Origin: Bacillus sp. X1(2014)
GTDB taxonomy: Bacteria; Bacillota; Bacilli; Bacillales_B; DSM-18226
Assembly: GCF_007678255.1 (NCBI RefSeq)
Contig: NZ_VEED01000011.1
Span: 124,001 to 188,000 of the forward strand
Direction of reading: 5' to 3'
Length of the DNA stretch: 64,000 nucleotides
Position numbers and translations under genes: made by a program. The notes below the pieces were generated by a model. That model searched no databases. It saw only the letters and a program-made list of their open reading frames with translations, and was not told where the DNA came from. Positions 33,421 through 43,534 of this stretch are shown in pieces (position 1 is the stretch's first letter; every line of letters starts with the position of its first letter).

Positions 33421-36400
33421 TTATTTCTTTACTGTTACTTTAGCAGTTTTACTTACATTGCCAGCTTTGTCGATTGCTACGACTTCAACCACTTTGCCAG
33501 CTTTTTGTTTTTTGATTGAGACCGAGAACTTGCCATATTTGTCTGTCGTTTTAGAACCAATCACTTTGCCGCTCACTTTAACAACGACATTTGAATAGGC
33601 TTCTGCTTTACCGGTTATTTTGGTAGTTTTCACCGTTATTTTATCTACAGAAGGTGTGCTTGGAGCTTTTTTATCAATTGCAAATTTGACAGTTGTTTTG
33701 TTTCCAGCAGCATCAAATACCACTAATGTGTAGCTTCCATCAGTCTTCACTACTGTTTTCGTTGGAATAGCTCTTCCATTTAATAAAGCTTTACCTTCAT
33801 TAAAGTATATGGTTACATCCTTTTTGTAAAGTCCGTTGTTAGCAACGCCTGTTACGACTGGAGCTTTTTTATCAATCGTAAATTTCACAGTTGTTTTGTT
33901 ACCAGCAGCATCTGTTACTACTAGTGTGTGGACTCCTTCAGTTGCAACGAGTGTTCCACTTCTAAAAGTTTTACCATCTAACGTTGCAGTTCCTTCGTTA
34001 AATTTAACAACTACATTCTTATTGTAGATTCCATTATTAACTACACCGCTAACTACTGGAGCGATTTTATCAAGAACTAATACTCTTGTTGTTTCACTCT
34101 TATTACCTGATGGATCAGTCACAACTACAATTAAACCAGTACCTGCAGTTTGAACTGGTATGGATACCGAGAATTTACCATTTACATCGGTCTTTGCGGT
34201 GCCTAGAACACCTCTCCAACTAGTTACAGTAACTGTAGAACCAGCTTCAGCAGTTCCAGATACCACTTTATCTTTGTTACTTACTGCATTTACGACAGCT
34301 TTATTCGGAGCAATCACGTCAAGAACGAATGTAGATCCAATTGGACTTAAGTTGAATGATAAATCAACAGAGAATGCGAATAACGGAGTACCTTCTTTAA
34401 GTGGTGCCATTAATGGAACACTGAAATTACCGTTTTCATCAGCTGTTAAGTGTACCTTCAAATTGAATCCATTTGTAATATAGACATGTGTTCCTGGTTC
34501 TGCACCATGACCTTTAATTTCAGTAGACATATTAGTAACTGGGTCAAAAACAGGAGCATTTGGATCAGTTATATCTTTAACCGCTAAGCGAACTTCTTTT
34601 ATGTTAAGTGCTTTATCGGTAATAGTAACGACAACTTCAGTTCCTGCTTTTTGAACTGGAATGTCTACAGAGAAGCTTCCATCTTCAGCAGCAGTAGTTG
34701 TTTTACTAACCTCACCTGCAGTTACTGCAACAGTTGCACCTGCTTCAGTTTTACCAGTGACAGCTGTTGATTGATCTGTTACTTCATTTATATCAGCAGT
34801 AACTTGTTCATCAAGGATAATTCTTCCTTCAATACCTGCAGTGATTGGACCTTCAATTGATTTAACATAGTCAACTAAGGCATCTAAGTCAGTTGTCCAA
34901 ACCTTACGTTCTTTACCTTGTTTAAGGATTGTGAATCCATCTCCGCCATCAGCCATAAAGTTATTTACTGATACAGTATACTCTGCAGCTGGGTCAATTT
35001 TAGAACCATCTGGAAGGAAGATGTCTACAACTTTTTGTCCAAGTGGCAATTTATCAGACCAAGTGTATTTTAAGCCAGAAATTTGCATAATCCGGTAACG
35101 GTCTGCTTGGAATTGTTGATTGATTAATGTTCTTACTTGATCTCCAGTAATCTTTAAGCTAACTACATCATTACCAAATGGTTGAACGGCGAATAAGTCA
35201 CCCCAAGTAACGTCTCCAGCCTTTTTGATTTCATCACGAACGCCACCGATATTCATAAATGCAAACTGAGTACCAGTTTTAGCACGCATACTGTCGGCAA
35301 TTAGGTTACCCATTGGAGCTTCGCCTGCTTTGTTTTGCGTACGTGAAATAGGTGCAGTTACAGTTCCTACAACTTGTTGTGTTTGTGGAGCAATATCTGC
35401 TTGATACTTGTCGAGTTCTGCCTTAATTTTTGCATCAGGTGTAATGTCGTCTCTGAACGTTGATGCTACTTCAGCTGTTTTTGAAACAATATCTTTCGTT
35501 ACTGGGTCAATTGTAAGGTCAACATCAGAGAATGCTGTACCATAGGAATAAGATTGAACTAATAATTTTCCATCAACAGTCGAGTTTAAGTATTTATGGT
35601 CATGAGCACCATAGATTACGTCAACTTCATCATCAATGGCACTAGCCATGTCGACAACTTTACCTGTTGGATTCGTTCCATTTGTTGCTGATGTACCAGG
35701 ATCATGGGCAAGAACTACAATAGATTCTACACCTTGTCCTTTTAACTCAGCCGCATATTTATTGATTGCTTCGACTTCGTCAGTGAATTTTACACCTGCC
35801 ACACCGCTTGCAGTTACGATACTTGGTGTTTCAGTGGTAACAACACCGATGAAACCAATCTTAACGCCATCAACCTCTTTAATGGCATATGGTGGTAAAA
35901 TTAATTCACCCGTTTTTTCATCCTCAACGTTGGCTACTACATAATCAAAATTGGCACCTTCAAATGCACCATATTTCGTTTCTGTTTTAGGATGAGCACC
36001 ACCATTGATTAAACGTTTCATTTCTGCTACGCCTTCATCAAATTCATGGTTACCGATTGTACCAACATCAATACCAATTTCGTTCATGAAACGAATTGTT
36101 GGCTCATCTTGTAAAAGCGCAGAAACCGGACGGCTTGCACCTACTAAGTCTCCCGCTTGTAACATTAACGTGTTAGCAGGATTTGTTGCTTCTCTTTGTT
36201 TTAGATAGGCAGCTAGGTATTCAATACCACCCATAACCTTTCCTGTTGCCTTATCTGTGGTTGAATAATCTAATTGACCATGGAAGTCATTGATTCCTAA
36301 TAATTGAACATGTACATTTTGGTTTAATTCGTAAAGTTCGTATCCTGCTTTAGTTGTTGATGCACCCAGGTCAGTTACCTCTGGCTGTTGTCCAAGGTAT

Positions 36401-38274
36401 GCCTTAGCATCCGGAGCAGAGTGGAAGACAACCTTTGCTACTCCGCCAATCGGTGCAATCTTCCAGTTGTTATCTGCAACAGGACTGATGTTACCTTTTG
36501 CACTGATATAATCCATAAGGATTTGACGGTTTTCGAATGGAGAATCCACAACAGGTTTTAAATTCTTCAATTCCGCTAGACCGCCGCTTCCGCCAGCACG
36601 ATAGTTATTTGTTGCAATGATGAATTTTTGGTCCATCTTAACAGGAGTTCCATCCATCATTCTGAGGTTCACAACGCGCTCACCTTTTGGCTTCGTCACA
36701 TCAATGTCGTATTTCACACCATCAATGACATCATAATTGTAAGGGCGGAAATCGTAATCAAGTAAATCTTGCGGTTCTGCATTATTCGGGTCAATTGTAT
36801 TGAATTGTTTCGCTGACTCTTCAATCCATCTCTTTACTTGATCGCCTGTAACTTCAAGAGCCTTTAATGTGTTATCGAATAAGTATAAGTCCGCTGCACT
36901 CTTAATAGTAACATCGCCTTTAGCAATGTTTGTATAATCGGCTACGCCGCCGCGGCCGCCTTTAAATGGAGCTGCTGCTGCAAGGACTGGATAATCCTTA
37001 TATTCTGTGTTCGCAATCGCCTTTTTCACATAATCCATTTGCGCTGCGTTAACAATTTGTGTGGAAGCGTCATCCATGACACGGGTAAAGAAGCTATGCA
37101 TTGGAATCTCTGTCGTACCAATTTTTCCACGTACATAGGCAAGTGTTTGGTCATGAACAGCCTGTGCATCACTAACAATTGTCGCGTCTGATGCAGTATC
37201 AGCAGAAACTGGACGGTTAACCGATTTAGAATTAGCCTTATCAACAGTCCACTTGCCATTTGCATCTTGTACAAGTGCTAGGTCAAGGACACCTAGGTTA
37301 TTTCCCCAGAAGCCAGCTTCAACCGCTTGAACTCCATTGATAGTACCTTTAGTGTTATCAATTCCATCCTTGCCTGTAAATGATGCATCTCCAGGGAAGT
37401 TTACGTGTGCATGTCCGAAAAGCATTGCATCAATGCCAGGTACCTTTGTTAAATCATAAACAGCATTTTCCGCTGCTTCTTGACCTTCTGCAGCAATATC
37501 ACAGCCTGAGTGTGCAACGGCAACAATGACATCTGCACCTTCCGCTTTCATCTGAGGGATAAATTTATTCGCTTGGGCAACAATATCTTTTGTAATGACA
37601 TTCCCAGTTAAGTTATCTTTATCCCACTGCATGATTTGCGGTGGTGCAAAGCCGATCACCCCGACCTTAATTGTGGACACATTACCAGCGCTGTCCTTAA
37701 TCGTTTTATTAATAATTTGGTATGGTGTAAAGTAGTTAACATCATTATCAGGGTTAGTATCATGGTCATCTTTATAAATGTTAGCGTTTACAATTGGAAA
37801 CTGAACTTCTTCCTGAACATCTTTTAAATAGGCTAATCCATAGTTGAATTCATGGTTCCCAACAATACCTGCATCATATTTTAAATAGTTCATTGCCTTA
37901 TAAATAGGATGAGTATCATTTGGTCCAAGTTTATTTACTTTTGCTACATAACTTGCAAGTGGATTTCCTTGAATCGTATCACCTGCGTCAAATAGCATAG
38001 AGTTGTCTACTTCAGATCTAGCTTGTTTGATTAATGTTGCTGTTTTTGCTAAACCATAATTTGTTACAGGTGCATCTTTGAAATAATCGTACGGCAATAC
38101 ATTAGAATGCAGGTCCGTAGTTTCCAAGATTCGTAGTGTAGCCGTATTCCCTGTTCCTTCAGCTTTTGCAGCCTGTGGGAAAATATTCAATGGAACAGTA
38201 GTAAGCGCTAATGCTGTTGCTAGAGAAGTATTAAGCATTCGTCTTTTCATGCTTCTTTTTATCTGTCTCTTCAC
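33421..38274 (-). CDS. Secreted double nucleotidase / 2',3'-cyclic phosphodiesterase (YfkN-like) with Ig-like repeats
   Basis: About 1617 residues. Signal peptide 'ALALTTVPLNIFPQAAKA'. First metallophosphoesterase plus 5'-nucleotidase C module (about 45-640): 'LRILETTDLHSNVLPYDYF', 'DAGDTIQGN', 'GNHEFNYG', 'AHSGCD', 'GHAHVNFPG' (CpdB-like). Second module (about 655-1150): 'VQLLGINDFHGQLDY', 'LQAGDLVGAS', 'GNHEFDEG', 'AHDPG', 'GAHDHKYLN' (UshA-like). The tail (about 1160-1617) has Ig-like repeats, including two copies of a 'NNGxYxKxVxxxFNEG' unit. No LPXTG or TM anchor is visible, unlike some relatives. Probably hydrolyses extracellular nucleotides for phosphate and nucleoside recovery. The frame opens at TTG 38295; GTG 38274 after AAGGGCGG is the likelier start. 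Single gene with its own terminator. Confidence 0.92.
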   Translation of the reverse strand: MKRQIKRSMKRRMLNTSLATALALTTVPLNIFPQAAKAEGTGNTATLRILETTDLHSNVLPYDYFKDAPVTNYGLAKTATLIKQARSEVDNSMLFDAGDTIQGNPLASYVAKVNKLGPNDTHPIYKAMNYLKYDAGIVGNHEFNYGLAYLKDVQEEVQFPIVNANIYKDDHDTNPDNDVNYFTPYQIINKTIKDSAGNVSTIKVGVIGFAPPQIMQWDKDNLTGNVITKDIVAQANKFIPQMKAEGADVIVAVAHSGCDIAAEGQEAAENAVYDLTKVPGIDAMLFGHAHVNFPGDASFTGKDGIDNTKGTINGVQAVEAGFWGNNLGVLDLALVQDANGKWTVDKANSKSVNRPVSADTASDATIVSDAQAVHDQTLAYVRGKIGTTEIPMHSFFTRVMDDASTQIVNAAQMDYVKKAIANTEYKDYPVLAAAAPFKGGRGGVADYTNIAKGDVTIKSAADLYLFDNTLKALEVTGDQVKRWIEESAKQFNTIDPNNAEPQDLLDYDFRPYNYDVIDGVKYDIDVTKPKGERVVNLRMMDGTPVKMDQKFIIATNNYRAGGSGGLAELKNLKPVVDSPFENRQILMDYISAKGNISPVADNNWKIAPIGGVAKVVFHSAPDAKAYLGQQPEVTDLGASTTKAGYELYELNQNVHVQLLGINDFHGQLDYSTTDKATGKVMGGIEYLAAYLKQREATNPANTLMLQAGDLVGASRPVSALLQDEPTIRFMNEIGIDVGTIGNHEFDEGVAEMKRLINGGAHPKTETKYGAFEGANFDYVVANVEDEKTGELILPPYAIKEVDGVKIGFIGVVTTETPSIVTASGVAGVKFTDEVEAINKYAAELKGQGVESIVVLAHDPGTSATNGTNPTGKVVDMASAIDDEVDVIYGAHDHKYLNSTVDGKLLVQSYSYGTAFSDVDLTIDPVTKDIVSKTAEVASTFRDDITPDAKIKAELDKYQADIAPQTQQVVGTVTAPISRTQNKAGEAPMGNLIADSMRAKTGTQFAFMNIGGVRDEIKKAGDVTWGDLFAVQPFGNDVVSLKITGDQVRTLINQQFQADRYRIMQISGLKYTWSDKLPLGQKVVDIFLPDGSKIDPAAEYTVSVNNFMADGGDGFTILKQGKERKVWTTDLDALVDYVKSIEGPITAGIEGRIILDEQVTADINEVTDQSTAVTGKTEAGATVAVTAGEVSKTTTAAEDGSFSVDIPVQKAGTEVVVTITDKALNIKEVRLAVKDITDPNAPVFDPVTNMSTEIKGHGAEPGTHVYITNGFNLKVHLTADENGNFSVPLMAPLKEGTPLFAFSVDLSFNLSPIGSTFVLDVIAPNKAVVNAVSNKDKVVSGTAEAGSTVTVTSWRGVLGTAKTDVNGKFSVSIPVQTAGTGLIVVVTDPSGNKSETTRVLVLDKIAPVVSGVVNNGIYNKNVVVKFNEGTATLDGKTFRSGTLVATEGVHTLVVTDAAGNKTTVKFTIDKKAPVVTGVANNGLYKKDVTIYFNEGKALLNGRAIPTKTVVKTDGSYTLVVFDAAGNKTTVKFAIDKKAPSTPSVDKITVKTTKITGKAEAYSNVVVKVSGKVIGSKTTDKYGKFSVSIKKQKAGKVVEVVAIDKAGNVSKTAKVTVKK

Positions 38275-38543
38275 ACTTTTTCCGCCCTTCGACAAAATAA
38301 ATAGTATTGCATGACTATTCTACTAATTTTTTCAAAAGAATAATAGGTATTTGTTAAAAAATTTATCAAATAATATAAAAAATTTTTTCCATTTCGAGAA
38401 ATTTGTTAAATGAAGTATAGGAAAAAATTTTTACCAGAAAATCCAGCTAAAAATATGTAAGTTTTTCAAATAAATGTATTAAATTTCGATAAAATCTGCT
38501 AATCTATTATATGGTTTAAAATTTCGTTTTGGAGGAAAAATAG

Positions 38544-39476
38544 ATGAGAGCTGAGAAGAAAACAAAGAAAAAGAATACATGGCTCCGCGTTACTGGAATA
38601 GTTTTATTAGTTCTAATAATTGGAATTGGGGCTTATGCCTATTCAGTATATAGATCATTAACGACTGCAGTAGAAACAATGCATCATCCAATTGATCGAG
38701 TTAAATCAGACAAACGTGTTGAAGAAGTATCATTACAAAACAAACAACCTTTTTCTGTATTACTCTTGGGCGTGGACCAGCGTAAAGGTGATAAAGGCCG
38801 TTCAGATACAATAATTGTACTTTCTGTCAACCCTAAATTGAATTCTGTAAAGATGCTTAGTATCCCGCGTGATACACGCACTGAAATTGTAGGTAAAGGA
38901 ACGCAGGATAAAATTAACCATGCCTACGCTTTTGGTAATGAGGAAATGGCGATGAACACTGTGGAAAACTTTTTGGACATCCCAATAGATTATTTCGTAA
39001 AGGTCAACATGGAAGGTTTTAAAGATATCGTTGATGCGGTTGGCGGTATAACCGTTGACAATGATTTAGATTTTTCTCAAGGTGGTTACCATTTTCCAAA
39101 GGGTCAGGTGACTTTGGATGGCAAAAAGGCATTAGCCTTTACTCGTATGCGCCATGAGGATCCTCGCGGCGATTTTGGAAGACAATTACGTCAACGTGAA
39201 ATTATTCAAGGTGTCTTAAGTGAGGGAGCAAGTCTCTCTTCACTTACAAAATATCAGGATATTTTTGCAGCACTTGGCAGTAACGTTAGAACGAACCTAA
39301 CCTTTGATCAAATGATGGACATTCAGAAGAATTACAGAAGTGCGGCGGGTAACGTCGATCAAATGACCATAAAAGGTAAAGGGACAAAAATCAATGGAAT
39401 TTATTATTACGTTGTTCCGGATAACGAAAAACAACGAATTCAAACAGAATTGAAAACACAATTGGAAACTAATTAA
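38544..39476 (+). CDS. LytR-CpsA-Psr (LCP) family polymer ligase
   Basis: 310 residues: one N-terminal TM (about 14-34) and an extracellular LCP domain (about 72-225). Motifs: 'FSVLLLGVDQRKGDKGRSD' , 'MLSIPRDTRTEI' (conserved Arg/Asp that hold the lipid pyrophosphate), 'INHAYAFGN', 'VDAVGGITVDND', 'LAFTRMRHEDPRGDFGRQLR'. LCP enzymes (TagT/U/V in B. subtilis) link wall teichoic acid or other anionic polymer to peptidoglycan outside the membrane, so this is a natural partner of the transferase locus upstream. GGAGG lies 9 nt before ATG 38544. Divergent from the nucleotidase; own terminator at 39481. Confidence 0.94.
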   Translation: MRAEKKTKKKNTWLRVTGIVLLVLIIGIGAYAYSVYRSLTTAVETMHHPIDRVKSDKRVEEVSLQNKQPFSVLLLGVDQRKGDKGRSDTIIVLSVNPKLNSVKMLSIPRDTRTEIVGKGTQDKINHAYAFGNEEMAMNTVENFLDIPIDYFVKVNMEGFKDIVDAVGGITVDNDLDFSQGGYHFPKGQVTLDGKKALAFTRMRHEDPRGDFGRQLRQREIIQGVLSEGASLSSLTKYQDIFAALGSNVRTNLTFDQMMDIQKNYRSAAGNVDQMTIKGKGTKINGIYYYVVPDNEKQRIQTELKTQLETN

Positions 39477-39480
39477 GTTA

Positions 39481-39516
39481 AAAACCCTCGGTCTATGATT
39501 TTAGACCGAGGGTTTT
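39481..39516. terminator. Bidirectional terminator
   Basis: A perfect 15-bp stem (AAAACCCTCGGTCTA with TAGACCGAGGGTTTT) between the convergent LCP and subtilase genes. Confidence 0.92.
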
Positions 39517-39521
39517 TTAAC

Positions 39522-42500
39522 TTATTTAGTAATTAACTCATTTATCTCATACCAATATTCATTTCCTAATGAATCGCGATATTCGATCAAATAGTAATAC
39601 CAAGAAGATTTCGAAGGCTTGGTATAGACAATCGTATTCGAACCAGACTTCACCGTATATTGCTTTTGCGCAACTTGCGAACTGCCTTCATAGTTATACA
39701 CATGAACGGTAGCCGTAATCTGCTGCGAAGTGTTTATTTTCAGCTGTAATTGATCGTTATAAATTTGATCGGAAGCTAAGTGAAAGCCAAAACTATGTGA
39801 AACTAACCATGCTGGGTTACCTATTGAAGTCATTTTCCCTTTAACAGACTTTTGCCCGAAGGCATTCTTAGCGGTGATGACATAATAATAAGTGTCATCC
39901 TTTTCATCGCCGCTAAGCCAGCTAAAATATTGGCTGCCTTCATTTACCGTTTTATCTTGTTCAATGGTTTTAATCTTTTGATTCGATTGATTATAAATTT
40001 CAATTGTTACATTTGCTGCCCGTGATAGTTTGTAATGTACCTCACTGCCTTCACCTGGATAGAACATGACGACAGCAGGATAACTTATTTCGATTTTATT
40101 AAGCGCGACATGGACATTTCCCGAGTAGATTTGAGTGATATTATACTTATCAACGACTTTAATTTTAAACTGATATAGACCATCGTTAAGCTGGTTGTTG
40201 GTATCATCCGTCCCATTCCATGTAAACGAGTGCTGCCCCGCTAATTCGGCTGCATCTGTTTTAATAGTAGACAGGCGTTTACCGTTTTGATAAATTCCAA
40301 TTGTCACCTTTCCAGGCTTGTTTAAGGTATAGCCGATGGTTATGGTTCCTTTTGTTTTTAAATAATAATCTTTCCCCGTCGCAATAGAAGGCACACGCCA
40401 GTCCTGCAAGATCAGCGAAGCGCTGTTCATCTTAGTTAAATTCCCAGCCAAATCCTTTAACTGAACGAAGTACCGATAATTCCCTTCAGGTACCAGTTGA
40501 TTTTTATCATTTTTCCCATTCCAACTGGCGGTGATTGTACCAGGGTTGGCTTTTTTGTTAATCAATTTCTTAATGATGGTCCCTTTTTCATTGACGACAG
40601 AAACGACCATATAACTGGTTTCTTTTATATTCACTTTTATGGTGTTAGTAGTTTTTGTATTCATTTTAAAGAGTGTGGATGAAAGCGTGATTTTCCCTGT
40701 TGGCCGGACACTGTCTACTTTTATCTGAACCTTTTTTGATTTTCCTTTTTTATTGTGGCTATCTGTAAATGACCATACGACCTGGTATGTCCCATCCTTC
40801 ACTAGACGCCCTTTGGTTGTTTTCCCATTCCATGCTAGTGAATGTTTTCCGGCTGCAATGGTTTTTTTGGAAAGAATCTTCTTTACCGTTTTACCAGACT
40901 TATCCGTCACAATAGCAGATACCTTCACTTTTTGTGTCAACTCATAAGGAATGGTAACCTTTCCACTTACATTCGGAGAGTAGGAGTAGGTGCCTGACAC
41001 CAAAATGGCTGGTTTCGTATGATTAACCACCTTCATCACCGTGCTTTTATAAAAGCTGTCGGAACCTTTGCTGATTTTCACTTCTACTTTATAGGACCCC
41101 GTCGAAACAAACTTTTTATTTGTTGATGTTCCATCCCAAGATACGGATATTTTTGCTCCTGTTGAGGTTTTATTAGATAGTATTTTCCTGACCGTTTTTC
41201 CGTGTGCATCTTTAATTGATAAAGAAACTTTGGTTTTACTTGTGGTTTTAAAAGAAAATGCTGCTTTGTTTTTCCCTGTCATGGTATAGGTTTTCGGAGC
41301 CGTGATGGTGGATATTGGGGCAGGTGTATTAGAAAGAGCCTTATATGCATCAATTCTTCCATACCCGTAATCCTCATCCCATCCCTTGCTGCCGAGGTCA
41401 ATTGTCGACTTTTTAAGAATCGTTTCAACCTGGCTGGCACTTAAAAATGTGTTCTTTGCCCGGACGAGCGCAGCAATTCCTGATACCATCGGTGCAGCCA
41501 TGGATGTCCCGTCATAAGAAGCATATGTGCTTCCCGCTATCGATGAATAAATATCCACCCCTGGAGCAGCAAGGTCAATATAATTTCCATAGTTTGAAAA
41601 GCTGGCAATTCGATCGTTTCGATCAGTTGCGCTTACACCCAACACACCTTCAGATGCGGCAGGATACATCGGAAAAAATGTACTAGAATTACCGGCGGCA
41701 GCCACGAGGACGACACCTTTTGATTTAGCATATTTTGTAGCAGACTCTAGTAAATAACTATAACTATCATCACCGAGGCTCATATTGATAACATCTGCGT
41801 GGTGGGCAACGGCATAATAAATGGCTCGGATGACTGTATCCGCACTTGCCTGATTTCCTTGAAAAACGTTAATTGGCATAATCTTTACATCTGGAGCAAT
41901 CCCAGCGATTCCAAACTTATTAAAACTTGCAGCGATAATGCCAGCTACATGTGTAGCATGTTCATCGGGATCATAACTGGAAGAACCATTTACCGCATTA
42001 TAGGGGCTGACAATTTTTCCTTTTAGGTCTGGGTGATCCTTCTGAACCCCGCCATCGATTACTGCAACGGAAATTTTCGAAGACCCCTTTGTTTTGTCCC
42101 ATGCTTTTGGCAGTTGGAGTTTAGTAAGGTACCATTGCCGGCTATAGCTCGGCTCTTTGGATACATATGTCTTTTTGTATTTGTAGTTTGGCTCTACTAA
42201 TAGCACTTGTTTATTCGTTAATAACTGTTTCGCAATCGCGGCTAAATTCGCACCGGGAGTGACTTTAACTAAGGAGAAATCCTTGCCATCTAACGGAGTT
42301 TCTTCTCTTATATCTACTTGTTTAAGCAAGTCCTCGCGTGCTGTTTGTGTTGTATCGGGCGCAAATTTGACGATTAGCTCTTCGGCAATATATTCCGCCT
42401 TCTCCTTAAACAAGGCATCTGGATCAATTTTCTTTGGATGGGCATTGATCCCATCGGCACTTGCATCCGAAGACATAAAAAGTAAGCTGAGCACCATCAA

Positions 42501-42524
42501 GCTCAGTGAGTAAATAAATTTCAC
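39522..42524 (-). CDS. Secreted subtilisin-family (S8) protease with FlgD-like Ig repeats
   Basis: 1000 residues. Signal peptide about 1-23, propeptide (about 40-125, 'ELIVKFAPD', 'VLLVEPNYKYK'), then an S8 catalytic domain (about 130-395) with Asp near 157 ('VAVIDGGVQKDHPDL'), His near 189 ('HATHVAGIIAASF'), Asn in 'AAAGNSS' and Ser near 341 ('YDGTSMAAPMVSGIAAL'). The rest (about 400-1000) is several Ig-like repeats with the FlgD_ig pattern 'G.hs..WnG....g..v.dG.Y...v', for example 'AGKHSLAWNGKTTKGRLVKD'. GTG 42524 has GGGGG 7 nt upstream. No wall anchor motif is visible. Likely a nutritional or processing extracellular protease similar in layout to fervidolysin-type enzymes. One GGTGCCTGACACC repeat lies inside the gene at 40989. 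Confidence 0.93.
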   Translation of the reverse strand: MKFIYSLSLMVLSLLFMSSDASADGINAHPKKIDPDALFKEKAEYIAEELIVKFAPDTTQTAREDLLKQVDIREETPLDGKDFSLVKVTPGANLAAIAKQLLTNKQVLLVEPNYKYKKTYVSKEPSYSRQWYLTKLQLPKAWDKTKGSSKISVAVIDGGVQKDHPDLKGKIVSPYNAVNGSSSYDPDEHATHVAGIIAASFNKFGIAGIAPDVKIMPINVFQGNQASADTVIRAIYYAVAHHADVINMSLGDDSYSYLLESATKYAKSKGVVLVAAAGNSSTFFPMYPAASEGVLGVSATDRNDRIASFSNYGNYIDLAAPGVDIYSSIAGSTYASYDGTSMAAPMVSGIAALVRAKNTFLSASQVETILKKSTIDLGSKGWDEDYGYGRIDAYKALSNTPAPISTITAPKTYTMTGKNKAAFSFKTTSKTKVSLSIKDAHGKTVRKILSNKTSTGAKISVSWDGTSTNKKFVSTGSYKVEVKISKGSDSFYKSTVMKVVNHTKPAILVSGTYSYSPNVSGKVTIPYELTQKVKVSAIVTDKSGKTVKKILSKKTIAAGKHSLAWNGKTTKGRLVKDGTYQVVWSFTDSHNKKGKSKKVQIKVDSVRPTGKITLSSTLFKMNTKTTNTIKVNIKETSYMVVSVVNEKGTIIKKLINKKANPGTITASWNGKNDKNQLVPEGNYRYFVQLKDLAGNLTKMNSASLILQDWRVPSIATGKDYYLKTKGTITIGYTLNKPGKVTIGIYQNGKRLSTIKTDAAELAGQHSFTWNGTDDTNNQLNDGLYQFKIKVVDKYNITQIYSGNVHVALNKIEISYPAVVMFYPGEGSEVHYKLSRAANVTIEIYNQSNQKIKTIEQDKTVNEGSQYFSWLSGDEKDDTYYYVITAKNAFGQKSVKGKMTSIGNPAWLVSHSFGFHLASDQIYNDQLQLKINTSQQITATVHVYNYEGSSQVAQKQYTVKSGSNTIVYTKPSKSSWYYYLIEYRDSLGNEYWYEINELITK
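40989..41001. repeat. GGTGCCTGACACC motif, copy 1 (inside subtilase CDS)
   Basis: Exact 13-mer shared with copies at 43400, 49707 and 53422; here it encodes Val-Ser-Gly-Thr at the boundary between Ig repeats. Confidence 0.8.
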
Positions 42525-42635
42525 TAGTTATCCCCCATTATATTTCTCGTAAAATGTCATTCTATTTTATTAATCTATTCTATCATTTTGTAGGTAGATT
42601 AGGGTGCATTGAAAGTAATATTATTTAATCTGAAA

Positions 42636-42666
42636 AGAGGAAATCGGCGATTTGCTGATTTCCTCT
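42636..42666 (-). terminator. Terminator of the small secreted protein gene
   Basis: AGAGGAAATC and GATTTCCTCT; on the minus strand it is followed by TTTTCAG. It lies about 30 nt after the stop at 42698. Confidence 0.7.
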
Positions 42667-42697
42667 ATAGGGGTAAAATTTAATAAACTTTTTTTGA

Positions 42698-43213
42698 TTA
42701 TTTAATTGTTAAAGTTCCATCTTCATCAGAAGTATTATAAGCATTTAGTCCAGATTTTGTGCCGAGATGAAATTCAACTTTCCCCTTTCCTCTATTAATA
42801 TAGCGGATATAATATTTACCAGCTTTGTATGTATGCCATGCAACTGGTTTTCCAAAGTACTTTCTCATTTGACTAGCTGTCACTTTGGTAGAAACCCATT
42901 TATCAATCAAAACAACCTTTTGCCCTGATGTAATTTTGGTGTAGGAACTTCCATAAAAGAAACCGTAAGCTGCATTTTTTGTACTATAGAAAAGATATGC
43001 TTCAGACTGGCTTACCTTCCCTTTTTGTTTCTTTTTAAGTGTTTTGTAGGTCAAGTTAACATTCCCATATACCCCTTTTAACTTTCCTTTCTTAGCTAGC
43101 GCAGCAAATTCCTTATTGACATACGTACTAGCGGATGTAGTGTTTGGCTTTACTGTTGCAAACAAAAGAACAAAAGCCATCACTATTAATGTAATTCGAA
43201 TCAATTTACCCAT
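42698..43213 (-). CDS. Secreted lysine-rich protein of unknown function
   Basis: 171 residues with a clear signal peptide ('ITLIVMAFVLLFATVKPNTT', cleavage likely after 'SA' near 28-30). The mature part is basic and rich in Lys/Tyr/Gly ('GVYGNVNLTYKTLKKKQKGK', 'MRKYFGKPVAWHTYKAGKYY') and has no Cys pairs or catalytic motif I recognise. The repeated beta-strand-like spacing may indicate an SH3- or beta-sandwich-type fold, but this is only an impression. ATG 43213 follows GGGGGTTAGGAT. Single-gene unit with its own terminator, between a secreted protease and a LysM-3D protein, so probably extracellular and wall-associated. Confidence 0.75.
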   Translation of the reverse strand: MGKLIRITLIVMAFVLLFATVKPNTTSASTYVNKEFAALAKKGKLKGVYGNVNLTYKTLKKKQKGKVSQSEAYLFYSTKNAAYGFFYGSSYTKITSGQKVVLIDKWVSTKVTASQMRKYFGKPVAWHTYKAGKYYIRYINRGKGKVEFHLGTKSGLNAYNTSDEDGTLTIK

Positions 43214-43399
43214 ATCCTAACCCCCAAAAAATACCATTTTTATAATATTATACTATATTCAGGAATTGATTAAAATACTCGGAAACCTTCAAACCTTCTA
43301 TTAAAAACTTGTAAATTTATTCTTTAAGTATTGTAAAATAATTCCAAAATACACAATCGTCCACCACTCGTGGACATAATAGTAGTTTTGTCCACGAGT

Positions 43400-43412
43400 G
43401 GTGCCTGACACC
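43400..43412. repeat. GGTGCCTGACACC motif, copy 2
   Basis: Exact 13-mer at the right arm of the 43362-43403 inverted repeat. Confidence 0.85.
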
Positions 43413-43482
43413 CTATAAAAAACTGAATGACACCTTATTATAACGGAATTGTCATGAAACTAGTAAGCTATTGAAATATTTA

Positions 43483-43499
43483 TGTAATATTATTGTGGT
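43483..43499 (+). promoter_or_regulatory. Candidate WalR box upstream of the LysM-3D gene
   Basis: TGTAAT-N5-TGTGGT: the first half-site fits the WalR (YycF) consensus TGTWAH, the second has two mismatches, spacing is exact. It lies about 35 nt before the ATG. B. subtilis yocH, a LysM-3D gene, is a known WalR target. Confidence 0.4.
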
Positions 43500-43534
43500 A
43501 ACTTTTATATAACAGTAGAAAGGGGTTTTAGTTT

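Larger units (their letters stand above)
43214..43534. other. Intergenic region with long perfect inverted repeat
   Basis: About 320 bases between divergent genes. It holds a perfect 14-bp inverted repeat (CACCACTCGTGGAC, 43362-43375, with GTCCACGAGTGGTG, 43390-43403), overlapped at its right end by a GGTGCCTGACACC repeat (43400-43412), and then the promoter area of the LysM-3D gene. No supported ORF. Confidence 0.7.

Noticed and set aside
33421..33560. Sortase LPXTG anchor on the nucleotidase, as in some YfkN relatives
   Set aside because: The C-terminus ends in an Ig-like strand (VTVKK) with no LPXTG, hydrophobic segment or basic tail after it.
34160..34483. Plus-strand ORFs opposite the Ig repeats of the nucleotidase (also 35636-35944, 44663-45154)
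   Set aside because: Shadows of repetitive Val/Thr-rich coding sequence on the other strand.
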